Source of the DNA: JBCBTD01 sp039818825
GTDB taxonomy: Bacteria; Pseudomonadota; Alphaproteobacteria; Geminicoccales; Geminicoccaceae
Length of the DNA stretch: 32,673 bases
Direction of reading: 5' to 3'
Assembly (NCBI GenBank): GCA_039818825.1
Contig: JBCBTD010000045.1
Location: forward strand, 1-32,673
Shown here piece by piece: positions 8,407 through 15,317 of this stretch (the stretch's first letter is position 1; every line of letters begins with the position of its first letter). The notes under the pieces were generated by a model, which saw nothing but the letters and a program-made list of their open reading frames with translations, made no database searches and was not told the DNA's origin. The position numbers and the translations under genes are program-made.

Positions 8407-9365
8407 CGAACTCCCCCCTGGGCCTTTGGCCCCTCGTTGGTCGCCCGGTCCGCCAGCGCTCCGGTCGCTCGTTGGCGGGCTTCCGCCAGCCAGCGCAAGG
8501 TGGCGGCGAGGCCGCCGAACGGGAACAGGTGCAGCCCGGTGATCGACGTCGTTGGCTCGGCGAACCGATGCGCTTCGAGGTCTGCCACGATCGCGTCGGG
8601 AGACCATCGGCCGAAAAGCCGTAAGGCGTCCGGTCGCCGAGCGAGACCTCTAGCCGAAGCGCCGACGCCGCACTGGATCGCGTAGTTGACCAGAGTTGCG
8701 GTCGAGGCCGGACCAGCGAGCCCGGCACGGACCGGCACCGCCGTGTCTCGTTCGGCCAGGCGGGCCGACTGGCGTGCCACCCACCCCTTCAAGGCAGCGG
8801 CTTCGAAGACGAACTGCGTGACCACCCAGACGTCGACGCCGCTGGACCGCGCGTGGTCCAGCTTGGCATCCAGGGCTCGATCCAGCTCGGCCACCGACGC
8901 CACCGGATGGCCCGTCGGGTGGCCGGCGATCCCGAGGCGGCGGATGCCGTGGCGTTCCAGCAGGCCGGTCTGGAGCACGCCGAGCGTGTCGTGAAACGGA
9001 CCAGCCGGTGCAGGAACGTCACCGGCCACCAGCAGGAGACCGTCGATGCCGAACGCGCGATACGCCGCGAGCGTTTCGTCCAGCGCGGCACGACTCGCCA
9101 GGGCTCGTGCTGGAAGGTGGGGGACGGGCCGCAGCCCGCGATCCGACAGTGCGCGGGCGGCGGCCAGCCGACGCTCGAGGTCGTCCTTGCCGAGGGTTGT
9201 GACGTAGACGTCGCTGCCTGGCGGCAGCCACCGCCAAGCGTCGTCCGTGTCCAGGATCTGTTTCGGTGTCGCCTCGACCGAAACGTCAGCCAGGAGACCA
9301 GCGGAACCCAAGAGGCGCGCCGCCGTCACTTCCGGCTGGGGGAGGCCGCCCTCGACGAACGACAT
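8403..9365 (-). CDS. Methylenetetrahydrofolate reductase-like (MetF family) protein
   Basis: This is a 320-residue TIM-barrel protein of the MetF family. Beside a THF methyltransferase it would be expected to oxidise 5-methyl-THF back to 5,10-methylene-THF. Supporting blocks are DVSVEATPK near residue 27 (family ExxPP/ExTPK region), VYVTTLGK, GIDGLLLVAGD near 108 and RRLGIAGHPTGHP near 141. WVVTQFVFEA near 180 follows, and the QFxF strand is characteristic of the flavin site. The start ATG at 9365 has AGGGG about eight bases upstream. The sequence is diverged from the housekeeping MetF, so direction and specificity are inferred from the neighbours. It is 33 bases after the methyltransferase gene and overlaps the formate-THF ligase start by four bases. 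Confidence 0.82.
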   Translation of the reverse strand: MSFVEGGLPQPEVTAARLLGSAGLLADVSVEATPKQILDTDDAWRWLPPGSDVYVTTLGKDDLERRLAAARALSDRGLRPVPHLPARALASRAALDETLAAYRAFGIDGLLLVAGDVPAPAGPFHDTLGVLQTGLLERHGIRRLGIAGHPTGHPVASVAELDRALDAKLDHARSSGVDVWVVTQFVFEAAALKGWVARQSARLAERDTAVPVRAGLAGPASTATLVNYAIQCGVGASARGLARRPDALRLFGRWSPDAIVADLEAHRFAEPTTSITGLHLFPFGGLAATLRWLAEARQRATGALADRATNEGPKAQGGVR

Positions 9366-9398
9366 TGTCGACCCCTACGGCCGGCGGACCCACGGACC

Positions 9399-10817
9399 TC
9401 AGTAGGCGAAGTCGCGGCCCTGCTCTTTGGCGAGTTCGCGGGCGTTGGGATTGACCGACGGCCGGAACGGCACCTCGACCACTCGGGCGGCAACCGGTTT
9501 GCCGGTTTCCGTGGCGTACTCGTCAGGCAGCCAGACGAACAGCTCGGTGTCGCGCTCGCTGAGTTCGACCGCGACGTAGGCGAGGGCGATGTTGGTTCCA
9601 AGCTCTGGCGAGTACCAAGGTGACGTGACGTAGCCCACCGGGTCACCGTCGACGGTCTTCGAGATCAGCCAGAAGTCGGGCGCGTAGTCGGTGATCGGCT
9701 TGCCGCCGAGGGCGAGCCCGACCAACTGTTGCTTGTAGGGCGGCGAGCCGGCCTCGATCGCCGCGCGAACCTCTTCGAGGCGCTGCTTGCCGATGTAGTC
9801 GCCCTGCTTCTTCCGCGGCACCTGATAGCCGAGGTTGCACTGGAAGGGGAGCGTCTCGGAATCGAGATCCTGACCCCAGGAAAGGATGCCGGCAGCGATC
9901 CGCCGGTGATGGGCCGGGGCGATCACCATCAGCTGGTGCGCCTTGCCGGCCTCCAGCACCGCGTACCACATGTCCTCGGCGTAGAGCGTCGCGTCGCGGA
10001 GGTAGATCTCGTAGCCCTTCTCGCCGGTGAAGCCGGTCTGTGAGACGATCACGTCGCGGCCGGCGACCTTGCCCGCCATCAGCCCGTAGTACGGGATGTC
10101 GCGCACCGCTTCGCCGAACAGGTCGACCATCAGCGCTTCGGATTTGGGGCCCTGGATCTGCACCGGGGCGACGTCGATCTCGCCGATGGTGACGTCGAAG
10201 CCCATGCCGACGTTCACACCTCGAAGCCAGAACTCCAGATCACTGTCGGACAGCGAGAACCAGAACTCGTCTTCGGCGATGCGCAGCAGGACCGGGTCGT
10301 TGAGCACGCCCCCGCTTTCGTTGCAGAGGATCACGTACTTGCCGCGCATCGGCAGGATCTTGGTGGCGTCGCGGGTGATGACGTAGTCGACGAACGCCTC
10401 GGCGTCCGGGCCTTTGACCCGGATCTGCCGCTCGACCGCGACGTTCCACATGGTCACGTGGTTGACCAGCGCCTCGTACTCGACCATCGCGCCGCCGTCC
10501 TCGGGCCGGACATAGCCGCGCGGATGGTAGATGCGGTTGTAGACGGTGCAGCGCCAGCAACCCGCCTCGATCGACAAATGCCAGTAGGGCGACTTCCGAA
10601 CCCGGGTCGAGATCAGCATCTCCACGGGCGTCCTGCCGCTCTGGCGCAGATTGATCGGCACTAGGCGGTCCGACTGGTCGACCGACGTCACCTGCCCACC
10701 GAGCGATCGAGCGACCGTGGTCGATGGCGGGGCTCCGGCGCGGTCGGCGGTGGCAGAAGGCGCTGAAGCGGTCGGCACGTCGCTCATCGTGGTCACTCGC
10801 TCGATCGATTGGTCCAT
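9399..10817 (-). CDS. GcvT-family THF methyltransferase, DmdA/LigM-like
   Basis: This first gene of the operon encodes a 472-residue aminomethyltransferase-fold protein. Blocks such as TVYNRIYHP, TMWNVAVERQIRVKGPDAEAF, ESGGVLNDPVLLRIAEDEFW and VQIQGPKSEALM resemble the dimethylsulfoniopropionate demethylase DmdA more than housekeeping GcvT. QTGFTGEKGYEIYLRD is the usual folate-barrel strand. It should accept a methyl group from a methylated onium or methoxy compound onto THF; the actual donor is unknown. Adjacent metF and formate-THF ligase genes match the SYK-6 ligM-metF-ligH arrangement. Two starts are possible: ATG 10817, used here, and ATG 10787 (MSDVPTASAP), both with poor ribosome sites. 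The roughly 50 residues before the conserved part are low-complexity and probably flexible. Confidence 0.82.
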   Translation of the reverse strand: MDQSIERVTTMSDVPTASAPSATADRAGAPPSTTVARSLGGQVTSVDQSDRLVPINLRQSGRTPVEMLISTRVRKSPYWHLSIEAGCWRCTVYNRIYHPRGYVRPEDGGAMVEYEALVNHVTMWNVAVERQIRVKGPDAEAFVDYVITRDATKILPMRGKYVILCNESGGVLNDPVLLRIAEDEFWFSLSDSDLEFWLRGVNVGMGFDVTIGEIDVAPVQIQGPKSEALMVDLFGEAVRDIPYYGLMAGKVAGRDVIVSQTGFTGEKGYEIYLRDATLYAEDMWYAVLEAGKAHQLMVIAPAHHRRIAAGILSWGQDLDSETLPFQCNLGYQVPRKKQGDYIGKQRLEEVRAAIEAGSPPYKQQLVGLALGGKPITDYAPDFWLISKTVDGDPVGYVTSPWYSPELGTNIALAYVAVELSERDTELFVWLPDEYATETGKPVAARVVEVPFRPSVNPNARELAKEQGRDFAY

Positions 10818-10879
10818 CCCGTCTGCTCAATCTGAGCGCAGTTGTGCAGGGCAGCGATACTCCGACGACGACGGAAAAT

Positions 10880-10894
10880 TGACGAAATGCGTCA
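10880..10894. promoter_or_regulatory. Dyad TGACG-N5-CGTCA, candidate operator
   Basis: A perfect 5-base inverted repeat with a 5-base spacer sits about 65 bases upstream of the demethylation operon start. This is a sensible position for an activator or repressor acting on that operon. The adjacent AraC-type regulator is the obvious candidate protein, but no known consensus was matched. Confidence 0.35.
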
Positions 10895-10977
10895 CGGGTG
10901 CTTTTTGTCCCCAAGTGGTTGCCGGAAGGGAGGCGCCGTTGGCTGTTCGTGGTCGCTCGTTGGTACCCCGGTATTCA

Positions 10978-10989
10978 GTGCCCGGGCAC
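10978..10989. promoter_or_regulatory. Perfect 12-base palindrome GTGCCCGGGCAC
   Basis: This uninterrupted 12-base palindrome lies in the middle of the divergent promoter region, about 160-170 bases from both start codons. It may be a protein-binding site. GC-rich palindromes of this length also arise by chance, so support is positional only. Confidence 0.3.
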
Positions 10990-11010
10990 CGATGCGCCGC
11001 GGTCGGGGCT

Positions 11011-11044
11011 GGCCGCTTCTCATCGGTTCTTGCCGATTGCGGCC
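11011..11044. promoter_or_regulatory. Nested inverted repeat upstream of the AraC-type regulator
   Basis: GGCCGC (11011-11016) pairs with GCGGCC (11039-11044), and inside it ATCGG (11022-11026) pairs with CCGAT (11033-11037). The result is an 11-base-pair interrupted hairpin followed by GTGCTTTTC. In the regulator transcript it could be a leader hairpin or attenuator-like structure. At DNA level it could be an operator. Function is not established. Confidence 0.35.
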
Positions 11045-11151
11045 GTGCTTTTCTGGTCGAACAAAGACGGGCGGGGCGTGCAGTGAAGTTCCGTTGGACA
11101 ACAAAACCGGCCGCCGGCTGAACAAACAAGCATGGTTCGGGCACTGCTAGT

Positions 11152-12114
11152 ATGAATGCGCCGACCCAGATCGACTTGATATTGTTGCCGAGCTTTTCGA
11201 TGATGGCGTTTGCGGCGCTAGTAGAGCCGTTGCGGGCGGCTAATCAGCTGGCCGGCCGAACGCTGTACCAATGGCGGACTTTCAGCCTGGACGGCCAGGC
11301 GGCCACGGCCAGCAACGGGGTCCAGGTGATCCCCGGTGGCAACCTCGGGGACGTGGGGCGAGCACCGACGGTGATGCTGTGCGCCGGCGTCGGCGCCGAG
11401 CGCCTGAACCAGCCGGCTCTCACCGCGCGCCTCCGCGAGCTTGCCCGCCGCGGCAAGGCGCTCGGTGGGGTCTGCACCGGCACGATTGCGCTGGCCCGCG
11501 CCGGCTTGCTCGACGGCTACCGCTGCACCCTGCATTGGGAGAACATCGAGGGGTTCGTCGAGGAGTTCCCTGATCTCGACATCACGGCGACGCTCTTCGA
11601 GATCGACCGCGACCGCTACACCAGCTCCGGTGGCACCGCGCCGATGGACATGATGATCAGCTGGATCGCTCAATCCCACGGCGACGACCTGGCGGTGCGG
11701 GTGGCCGAGTTCATGTTGCACCACTCGGTGCGCCACCCCCACGACGCGCAACGCCTGCCCATTCAGCACCGGACCGGGATTACCCACCCGAAGCTGCTGG
11801 CGGCGATCGCGCACATGGAAGCCTACGTCGAAAGCCCGTTGTCGCTGAACGAAGTGGCGAGCGCGGTCGACCTGTCGCCCCGCCAGCTCGAACGCTTGTT
11901 CAAGCAACGCCTGGGCACGAGGCCGTCACGCTACTATCTGGAGCTGCGGTTGCAGCGGGCGCGGCTCTTGCTGCAGCAGACATCGATGTCGGTGATCCAG
12001 GTCGCGGTGGCGTCCGGCTTCTCGTCGGCCTCACATTTCGCCCGTTGCTACCGTGACCTGTTCGCCCACGCGCCCCGGGTCGAGCGCAGCAATCCGGTGC
12101 GGATCCCGCGCTGA
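11152..12114 (+). CDS. GlxA/GbdR-type AraC-family transcriptional activator (amidase-like sensor plus AraC HTH)
   Basis: The 320-residue protein has an N-terminal DJ-1/PfpI-like (GATase1) domain, with VMLCAGVGAE near residue 75 and ALGGVCTGTIALARAGLLDG near 104-122. A C-terminal double helix-turn-helix AraC domain spans about residues 225-310, with SLNEVASAVDLSPRQLERLF and VAVASGFSSASHFARCYRDLF. This architecture is that of GbdR and CdhR, which activate glycine betaine and carnitine catabolism in Pseudomonas. The gene is transcribed divergently from the one-carbon operon and lies between it and the sox and carnitine operons. Control of the methylated-amine genes is therefore likely, though inferred. 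The ATG at 11152 has no strong ribosome binding site. Confidence 0.88.
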   Translation: MNAPTQIDLILLPSFSMMAFAALVEPLRAANQLAGRTLYQWRTFSLDGQAATASNGVQVIPGGNLGDVGRAPTVMLCAGVGAERLNQPALTARLRELARRGKALGGVCTGTIALARAGLLDGYRCTLHWENIEGFVEEFPDLDITATLFEIDRDRYTSSGGTAPMDMMISWIAQSHGDDLAVRVAEFMLHHSVRHPHDAQRLPIQHRTGITHPKLLAAIAHMEAYVESPLSLNEVASAVDLSPRQLERLFKQRLGTRPSRYYLELRLQRARLLLQQTSMSVIQVAVASGFSSASHFARCYRDLFAHAPRVERSNPVRIPR

Positions 12115-12130
12115 CCAGCCGCGAGACCGG

Positions 12131-12155
12131 CGGAGCTCGACGACTGCAAGCTCCG
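12131..12155 (+). terminator. Hairpin after the regulator gene
   Basis: CGGAGCT (12131-12137) pairs with AGCTCCG (12149-12155) across an 11-base loop, 16 bases after the regulator stop codon. The position suits a terminator, but there is no T-tract. It is the first of a run of inverted repeats reaching to bioY and may instead be part of that structured leader. Confidence 0.4.
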
Positions 12156-12156
12156 A

Positions 12157-12173
12157 GGACGTACGGTACGTCC
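12157..12173. promoter_or_regulatory. 17-base near-perfect palindrome upstream of bioY, candidate operator
   Basis: GGACGTAC (12157-12164) and GTACGTCC (12166-12173) form an 8-base perfect inverted repeat around one central base. The one-base centre makes an RNA hairpin of the whole unlikely and favours a dimeric DNA-binding protein. The site is 155 bases before the bioY start. It does not resemble the TTATMKATAA type site of BioR. Confidence 0.45.
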
Positions 12174-12199
12174 GAACCGCCTCCACCCTGACCAAGACG

Positions 12200-12240
12200 C
12201 GAAGCTCAGCGCTTCGACCCGCTCGCCAGGCCAACTGGCG
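12200..12240 (+). other. Two tandem short hairpins in the bioY leader region
   Basis: CGAAGC (12200-12205) pairs with GCTTCG (12211-12216) over a 5-base loop. CGCCAG (12224-12229) pairs with CTGGCG (12235-12240), also over 5 bases. With the hairpin at 12131-12155 and the palindromes at 12157-12173 and 12293-12304 they form a dense set. No named riboswitch class was recognised. Confidence 0.35.
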
Positions 12241-12292
12241 GAGTGCTTGCGTAACGCGCTCGTTTCATCGATCACGATCGCCGGATGGTCGT

Positions 12293-12304
12293 GTGCGCGC
12301 GCAC
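12293..12304. promoter_or_regulatory. 12-base palindrome GTGCGCGCGCAC just before bioY
   Basis: A perfect palindrome lies 23 bases before the bioY start codon, overlapping where a transcript leader or promoter would be. It is an alternating purine-pyrimidine GC tract, so it could form by chance in such DNA. A regulatory role is only suggested by position. Confidence 0.3.
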
Positions 12305-12327
12305 CCGGAACCGTTTTGGGACACCTC

Positions 12328-12900
12328 ATGGACACTCGTGACGTCGTATTCATTGCCCTTCTCGCCGCGATCGTCGCGGCGCTCGCCGTGTTTCCGCCGA
12401 TCGTACTTCCGCTCGTCGGAGTTCCAATCACTGCGCAAACGCTTGGTGTGATGCTGGCTGGGGGTGTTCTCGGGGCCGTCCGAGGGGGCTTGGCCATCGT
12501 CCTGTTTCTGGTTCTCGTGGCGATCGGCTTACCGTTGCTGCCGGGTGGACGGGGTGGTTTCGGTGTCTTCTTCGGAGCGACAGGCGGGTACCTGATCGGT
12601 TGGATCGCCGCTGCCGCTGCAATTGGATACATGACCGAGCGGCTCTGGCATCGACTGAATTACCTGACCGCCTTTGGCATCTGCCTCGCAGGAGGCGTCG
12701 TGCTCCTTTACGCCATCGGCGTTCCATGGAGCGCATTCGTCGCGAAGGTCAGCTTGGGAACAGCATTGGTGGGATCACTAGCTTTCGTTCCTGGAGACAT
12801 CCTCAAGTGCCTGATAGCGGCGGGCGTCATTTTGATCGTCAAGCGGTCCTATCCGATCATCACGCCAAGATCGCTAGATTCTTCTCAGAGCTCGTATTAG
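12328..12900 (+). CDS. bioY: Biotin ECF transporter S component BioY
   Basis: BioY is the membrane protein that binds biotin in the energy-coupling-factor transporter. The 190-residue protein is almost wholly hydrophobic with about six membrane segments. It has the family blocks VPITAQTLGVMLAGGVLG near residue 31, GGRGGFGVFFGATGGYLIG near 71, and the C-terminal FVPGDILKCLIAAGV near 155. The start ATG at 12328 follows a weak GGGA site. An in-frame ATG at 12247 would add 27 non-family residues and is not used. The gene is followed by bioM and bioN, giving the complete BioYMN uptake system. Its GC content, especially near the end, is visibly lower than that of the catabolic operons. Confidence 0.93.
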   Translation: MDTRDVVFIALLAAIVAALAVFPPIVLPLVGVPITAQTLGVMLAGGVLGAVRGGLAIVLFLVLVAIGLPLLPGGRGGFGVFFGATGGYLIGWIAAAAAIGYMTERLWHRLNYLTAFGICLAGGVVLLYAIGVPWSAFVAKVSLGTALVGSLAFVPGDILKCLIAAGVILIVKRSYPIITPRSLDSSQSSY

Positions 12901-12916
12901 TGGCCGCGGGACTATC

Positions 12917-13585
12917 GTGGTAGAATTAACGAGTGTTTCGGTGAAAAAGAACGGCGTCGCCATTCTCAAAGACATCAATGTAAGGTTGTCTGAGCGTCGG
13001 GTCGGTGTGATTGGTCGTAATGGGTCTGGCAAGAGCACGTTCGCACGCCTCTTCAACGGCATTGAAACGCCGACAACTGGCACGGTGACGCTGAATGGCG
13101 TGACCGAGAGAAAGGCCCTCCGGCGCTATGTCGGCTTCGTCTTCCAAAACCCTGACAACCAGATCGTCTACCCGATCGTTGCCGAGGACCTTGCGTTTGG
13201 CCTCAAGAACCTCAAGCTCTCCGCGGCAGAAGCCGAAGAAAGGGTCAACGGGGTTCTACACCACTTTGGCCTTGAACACCTCCGCGACCGGTTCACGCAT
13301 CAGCTCAGCGGCGGTGAAAAGCAGCTGATCGCGCTTGCTGCCGTTTTGGTGATGCGGCCGCACATGATCGTCTTCGACGAACCGACCACGCTTCTCGATC
13401 TCTGGAACAAGCGGAAATTCATGGCCGTCCTCGACAAGCTCGAACAAGATGTCCTTGTCGTTTCGCACGATCTCGAACTTCTCCAGGACTTCGATCGGGT
13501 TCTGCATATCGAGAACGGTTCGATCATCGAAGACGGGGCGCCGAGGTCGGTGGTGGCGAACTACGTCGCGAGTTCACAGTGCTGA
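12917..13585 (+). CDS. bioM: Biotin ECF transporter ATPase BioM (EcfA-type)
   Basis: This is the ATP-binding subunit that powers biotin uptake. The 222-residue protein has Walker A GRNGSGKST at residues 33-41, the Q-loop in FVFQNPDNQ near 75, and the ABC signature LSGGE at 130-134. Walker B MIVFDEPTT is at 150-158, with the switch histidine in VVSHD at 184. The FQNPDNQ and VAEDLAFGLKNL blocks are typical of ECF ATPases. The start is a GTG at 12917, 16 bases after bioY. The stop overlaps the start of bioN by seven bases, consistent with a three-gene operon. Confidence 0.93.
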   Translation: MVELTSVSVKKNGVAILKDINVRLSERRVGVIGRNGSGKSTFARLFNGIETPTTGTVTLNGVTERKALRRYVGFVFQNPDNQIVYPIVAEDLAFGLKNLKLSAAEAEERVNGVLHHFGLEHLRDRFTHQLSGGEKQLIALAAVLVMRPHMIVFDEPTTLLDLWNKRKFMAVLDKLEQDVLVVSHDLELLQDFDRVLHIENGSIIEDGAPRSVVANYVASSQC

Positions 13586-14172
13586 CCAGTCTCTACGTTT
13601 TCGGCGACAGCCCGCTCCATCGCGCCCGTCCGGCGACCAAGATCATCGCATTGGTGATCCTCTGCACGGGCCTCTTCATCGTCGAAGGCTGGCCATCCGT
13701 GGCCATCGCCGGGGCCATCGTGCTCGTCGGCTTCGCCGCGGCTGGGCTCGACCTACGTCACGCCGTCGCGTCGCTTCGCCCGGCCTTCTGGATTTTGGCA
13801 GCGATCTTCGTGGTTCAGCTGCTTTCGACTGACGCGGTTTTCGCAGGCTTCGTCGTCGCTCGGTTCGTCGTTCTCATCCTTGCGGCCGCGTTGGTCACGT
13901 TGACGACGAAGACAAGCGAGTTCATCGATGGAATTCGGTCTCTTCTGAAGCATGCGCCGGGGTGGATACCCAAAGATCAGATCGCCCTGGCGATCTCTCT
14001 CTGCTTGCGATTCATTCCGCTGGTCCGCTCGGTTCTCGGCGAGGTCCGGGAGGCCCAGCGCGCGCGCGGGCTGGACCGCAACCTGACCGCCCTACTCGTC
14101 CCCTTGGTCGTGCGCATGTTGAAGACGGCCGACGAGATGTCCCAGGCGATCTACGCGCGTTCGTTCGACTGA
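13579..14172 (+). CDS. bioN: Biotin ECF transporter transmembrane subunit BioN (EcfT-type)
   Basis: BioN couples the ATPase to BioY in the membrane. The 197-residue protein has a hydrophobic N-terminal half with about four membrane segments, followed by the cytoplasmic coupling region. REAQRARGLD near residue 157 matches the conserved Ala-Arg-Gly coupling motif of EcfT proteins. A second motif, near MSQAIYARSFD at the C terminus, is of the same kind. The GTG start at 13579 overlaps the bioM stop. The gene ends 188 bases before the end of the convergent oxidoreductase gene. Confidence 0.92.
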   Translation: MLTSLYVFGDSPLHRARPATKIIALVILCTGLFIVEGWPSVAIAGAIVLVGFAAAGLDLRHAVASLRPAFWILAAIFVVQLLSTDAVFAGFVVARFVVLILAAALVTLTTKTSEFIDGIRSLLKHAPGWIPKDQIALAISLCLRFIPLVRSVLGEVREAQRARGLDRNLTALLVPLVVRMLKTADEMSQAIYARSFD

Positions 14173-14184
14173 CCAACGCGGACG

Positions 14185-14217
14185 ACGACAACAGATTGTT
14201 TTTTGAAGAGTTGTCGT
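14185..14217. terminator. Weak inverted repeat after bioN
   Basis: ACGACAA (14185-14191) and TTGTCGT (14211-14217) form a 7-base-pair stem over a loop that contains a run of six T. It starts 13 bases after the bioN stop. The T-run lies inside the loop, so this is not a standard intrinsic terminator. The rest of the gap to 14360 shows nothing recognised. Confidence 0.3.
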
Positions 14218-14360
14218 GTCGACGGCAGTACGCAGGTTCGACGATGCGCAGAGACCATCGCAAAGAGAGTTGTAATGAGCTCAGTCTTGAGTGCAACGAC
14301 CGTTTCCGCCGTGGGTGCTTTGACCAAGGTTCGGGCCTGCTGAGCGGATGATGCGGTCCG

Positions 14361-15317
14361 TCATTGACTGTACGCGTCGAAACACAGGATCGGTTTCGCG
14401 CCACCGGGCCGACTTGTTTCCATGATCGCCGCCTGCCATTCCGAAAAGGCATAGAAACGAACCGCCGGTAGGGTGATGGCCTCGAGCTTCGGCCAAATGC
14501 GTCGGAACACCAATTGCCACTCTTCGGGACGCATGTTTGCCAGACTATCCCGTAGATGAAAGCGCTCGAATGCAGCAAGCGGAGGCTTGCTGGGCCTGAT
14601 TGATTGGCCGGTCAATAGCCCATAGCTGATGAACGACGTTCCGGCTCGCATGTTGTCGAGGATTAGGGACGCCAACGGTCCGCCCAAGGAGTCAAAGGTC
14701 ACGTCGGCAGCGCGAGCCCGGTGCTTCGCCTCATCTTCATTTGCTGCGGGAGCTGGTACGATACCAAGCTCTCGCAGTCTCTCTACCCTGCTTGCCGAGC
14801 GGTAGAGTCCAACGACCTCCGCGGCGCCGTTTAGGCGGGCCCAGTGACCGAGGAGGTCAGCACACGTTGATCCCGCGCCGCTCAGCAGAACGCGCTTGCC
14901 GTAGACGAGCCACCTCTCCAGCATCTGAGAGGCGGCCAAGGGATTGATGTAGGCGCGGGCGGCCACGTCATCGTTGATCCCTTCGGGTACCGGAATGGCG
15001 AGTTCCGGATCGCAGTCGACGTAGGATTGCCAAGTGCCGGCGCCACGAAGTGGCAGAACGCGGCAACCGATCAAGTCGGCCTTCTGAGAAGGTGCAGAGA
15101 TAACTCGTCCGACGCCCTCATATCCGGCGATCGCCGGCAGATTGATTCGGTGCGCATAGGCCCCGGTTACCGGAATGAGGTCCGATGGATTGATGGGCAC
15201 CTGACGCATCGCCACCCGCAACATGTCCCCTCGTGGGGCCTCAAGCGGTGTCGCTTCGAGCTTGAGCGAAGCTTGTGGGAGACCAAAAGAACGATAGGTG
15301 AGCGCGACGTGATCCAT
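14361..15317 (-). CDS. MDR-superfamily oxidoreductase, trans-2-enoyl reductase (ETR/MECR)-like
   Basis: This is a 318-residue zinc-free medium-chain dehydrogenase/reductase. QVPINPSDLIPVTGAY near residue 39, GYEGVGRV near 66, GAGTWQSYV near 92 and AYINPLAASQML near 121 follow the order seen in mitochondrial and bacterial 2-enoyl-thioester reductases. The nucleotide-binding section LLSGAGSTCADLLGHWARL is near residue 144. It probably reduces an enoyl or quinone-like substrate with NADPH; the true substrate is unknown. It is convergent with bioYMN and divergent from soxB. A link to pimeloyl or fatty-acid supply for biotin is possible, but only by proximity. Its GC content is lower than that of the catabolic genes. 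Confidence 0.78.
   Translation of the reverse strand: MDHVALTYRSFGLPQASLKLEATPLEAPRGDMLRVAMRQVPINPSDLIPVTGAYAHRINLPAIAGYEGVGRVISAPSQKADLIGCRVLPLRGAGTWQSYVDCDPELAIPVPEGINDDVAARAYINPLAASQMLERWLVYGKRVLLSGAGSTCADLLGHWARLNGAAEVVGLYRSASRVERLRELGIVPAPAANEDEAKHRARAADVTFDSLGGPLASLILDNMRAGTSFISYGLLTGQSIRPSKPPLAAFERFHLRDSLANMRPEEWQLVFRRIWPKLEAITLPAVRFYAFSEWQAAIMETSRPGGAKPILCFDAYSQ

Larger units (their letters stand above)
10818..11151. other. Divergent intergenic region between the demethylation operon and the GlxA/GbdR-type regulator
   Basis: No coding sequence is credible in these 334 bases. The stretch should hold both divergent promoters. It contains several inverted repeats, listed separately at 10880-10894, 10978-10989 and 11011-11044. 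A short GCTCA-ATC-TGAGC dyad also lies at 10825-10837, just before the methyltransferase start. No convincing pair of sigma-70 boxes could be assigned to either gene by eye. Confidence 0.6.
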
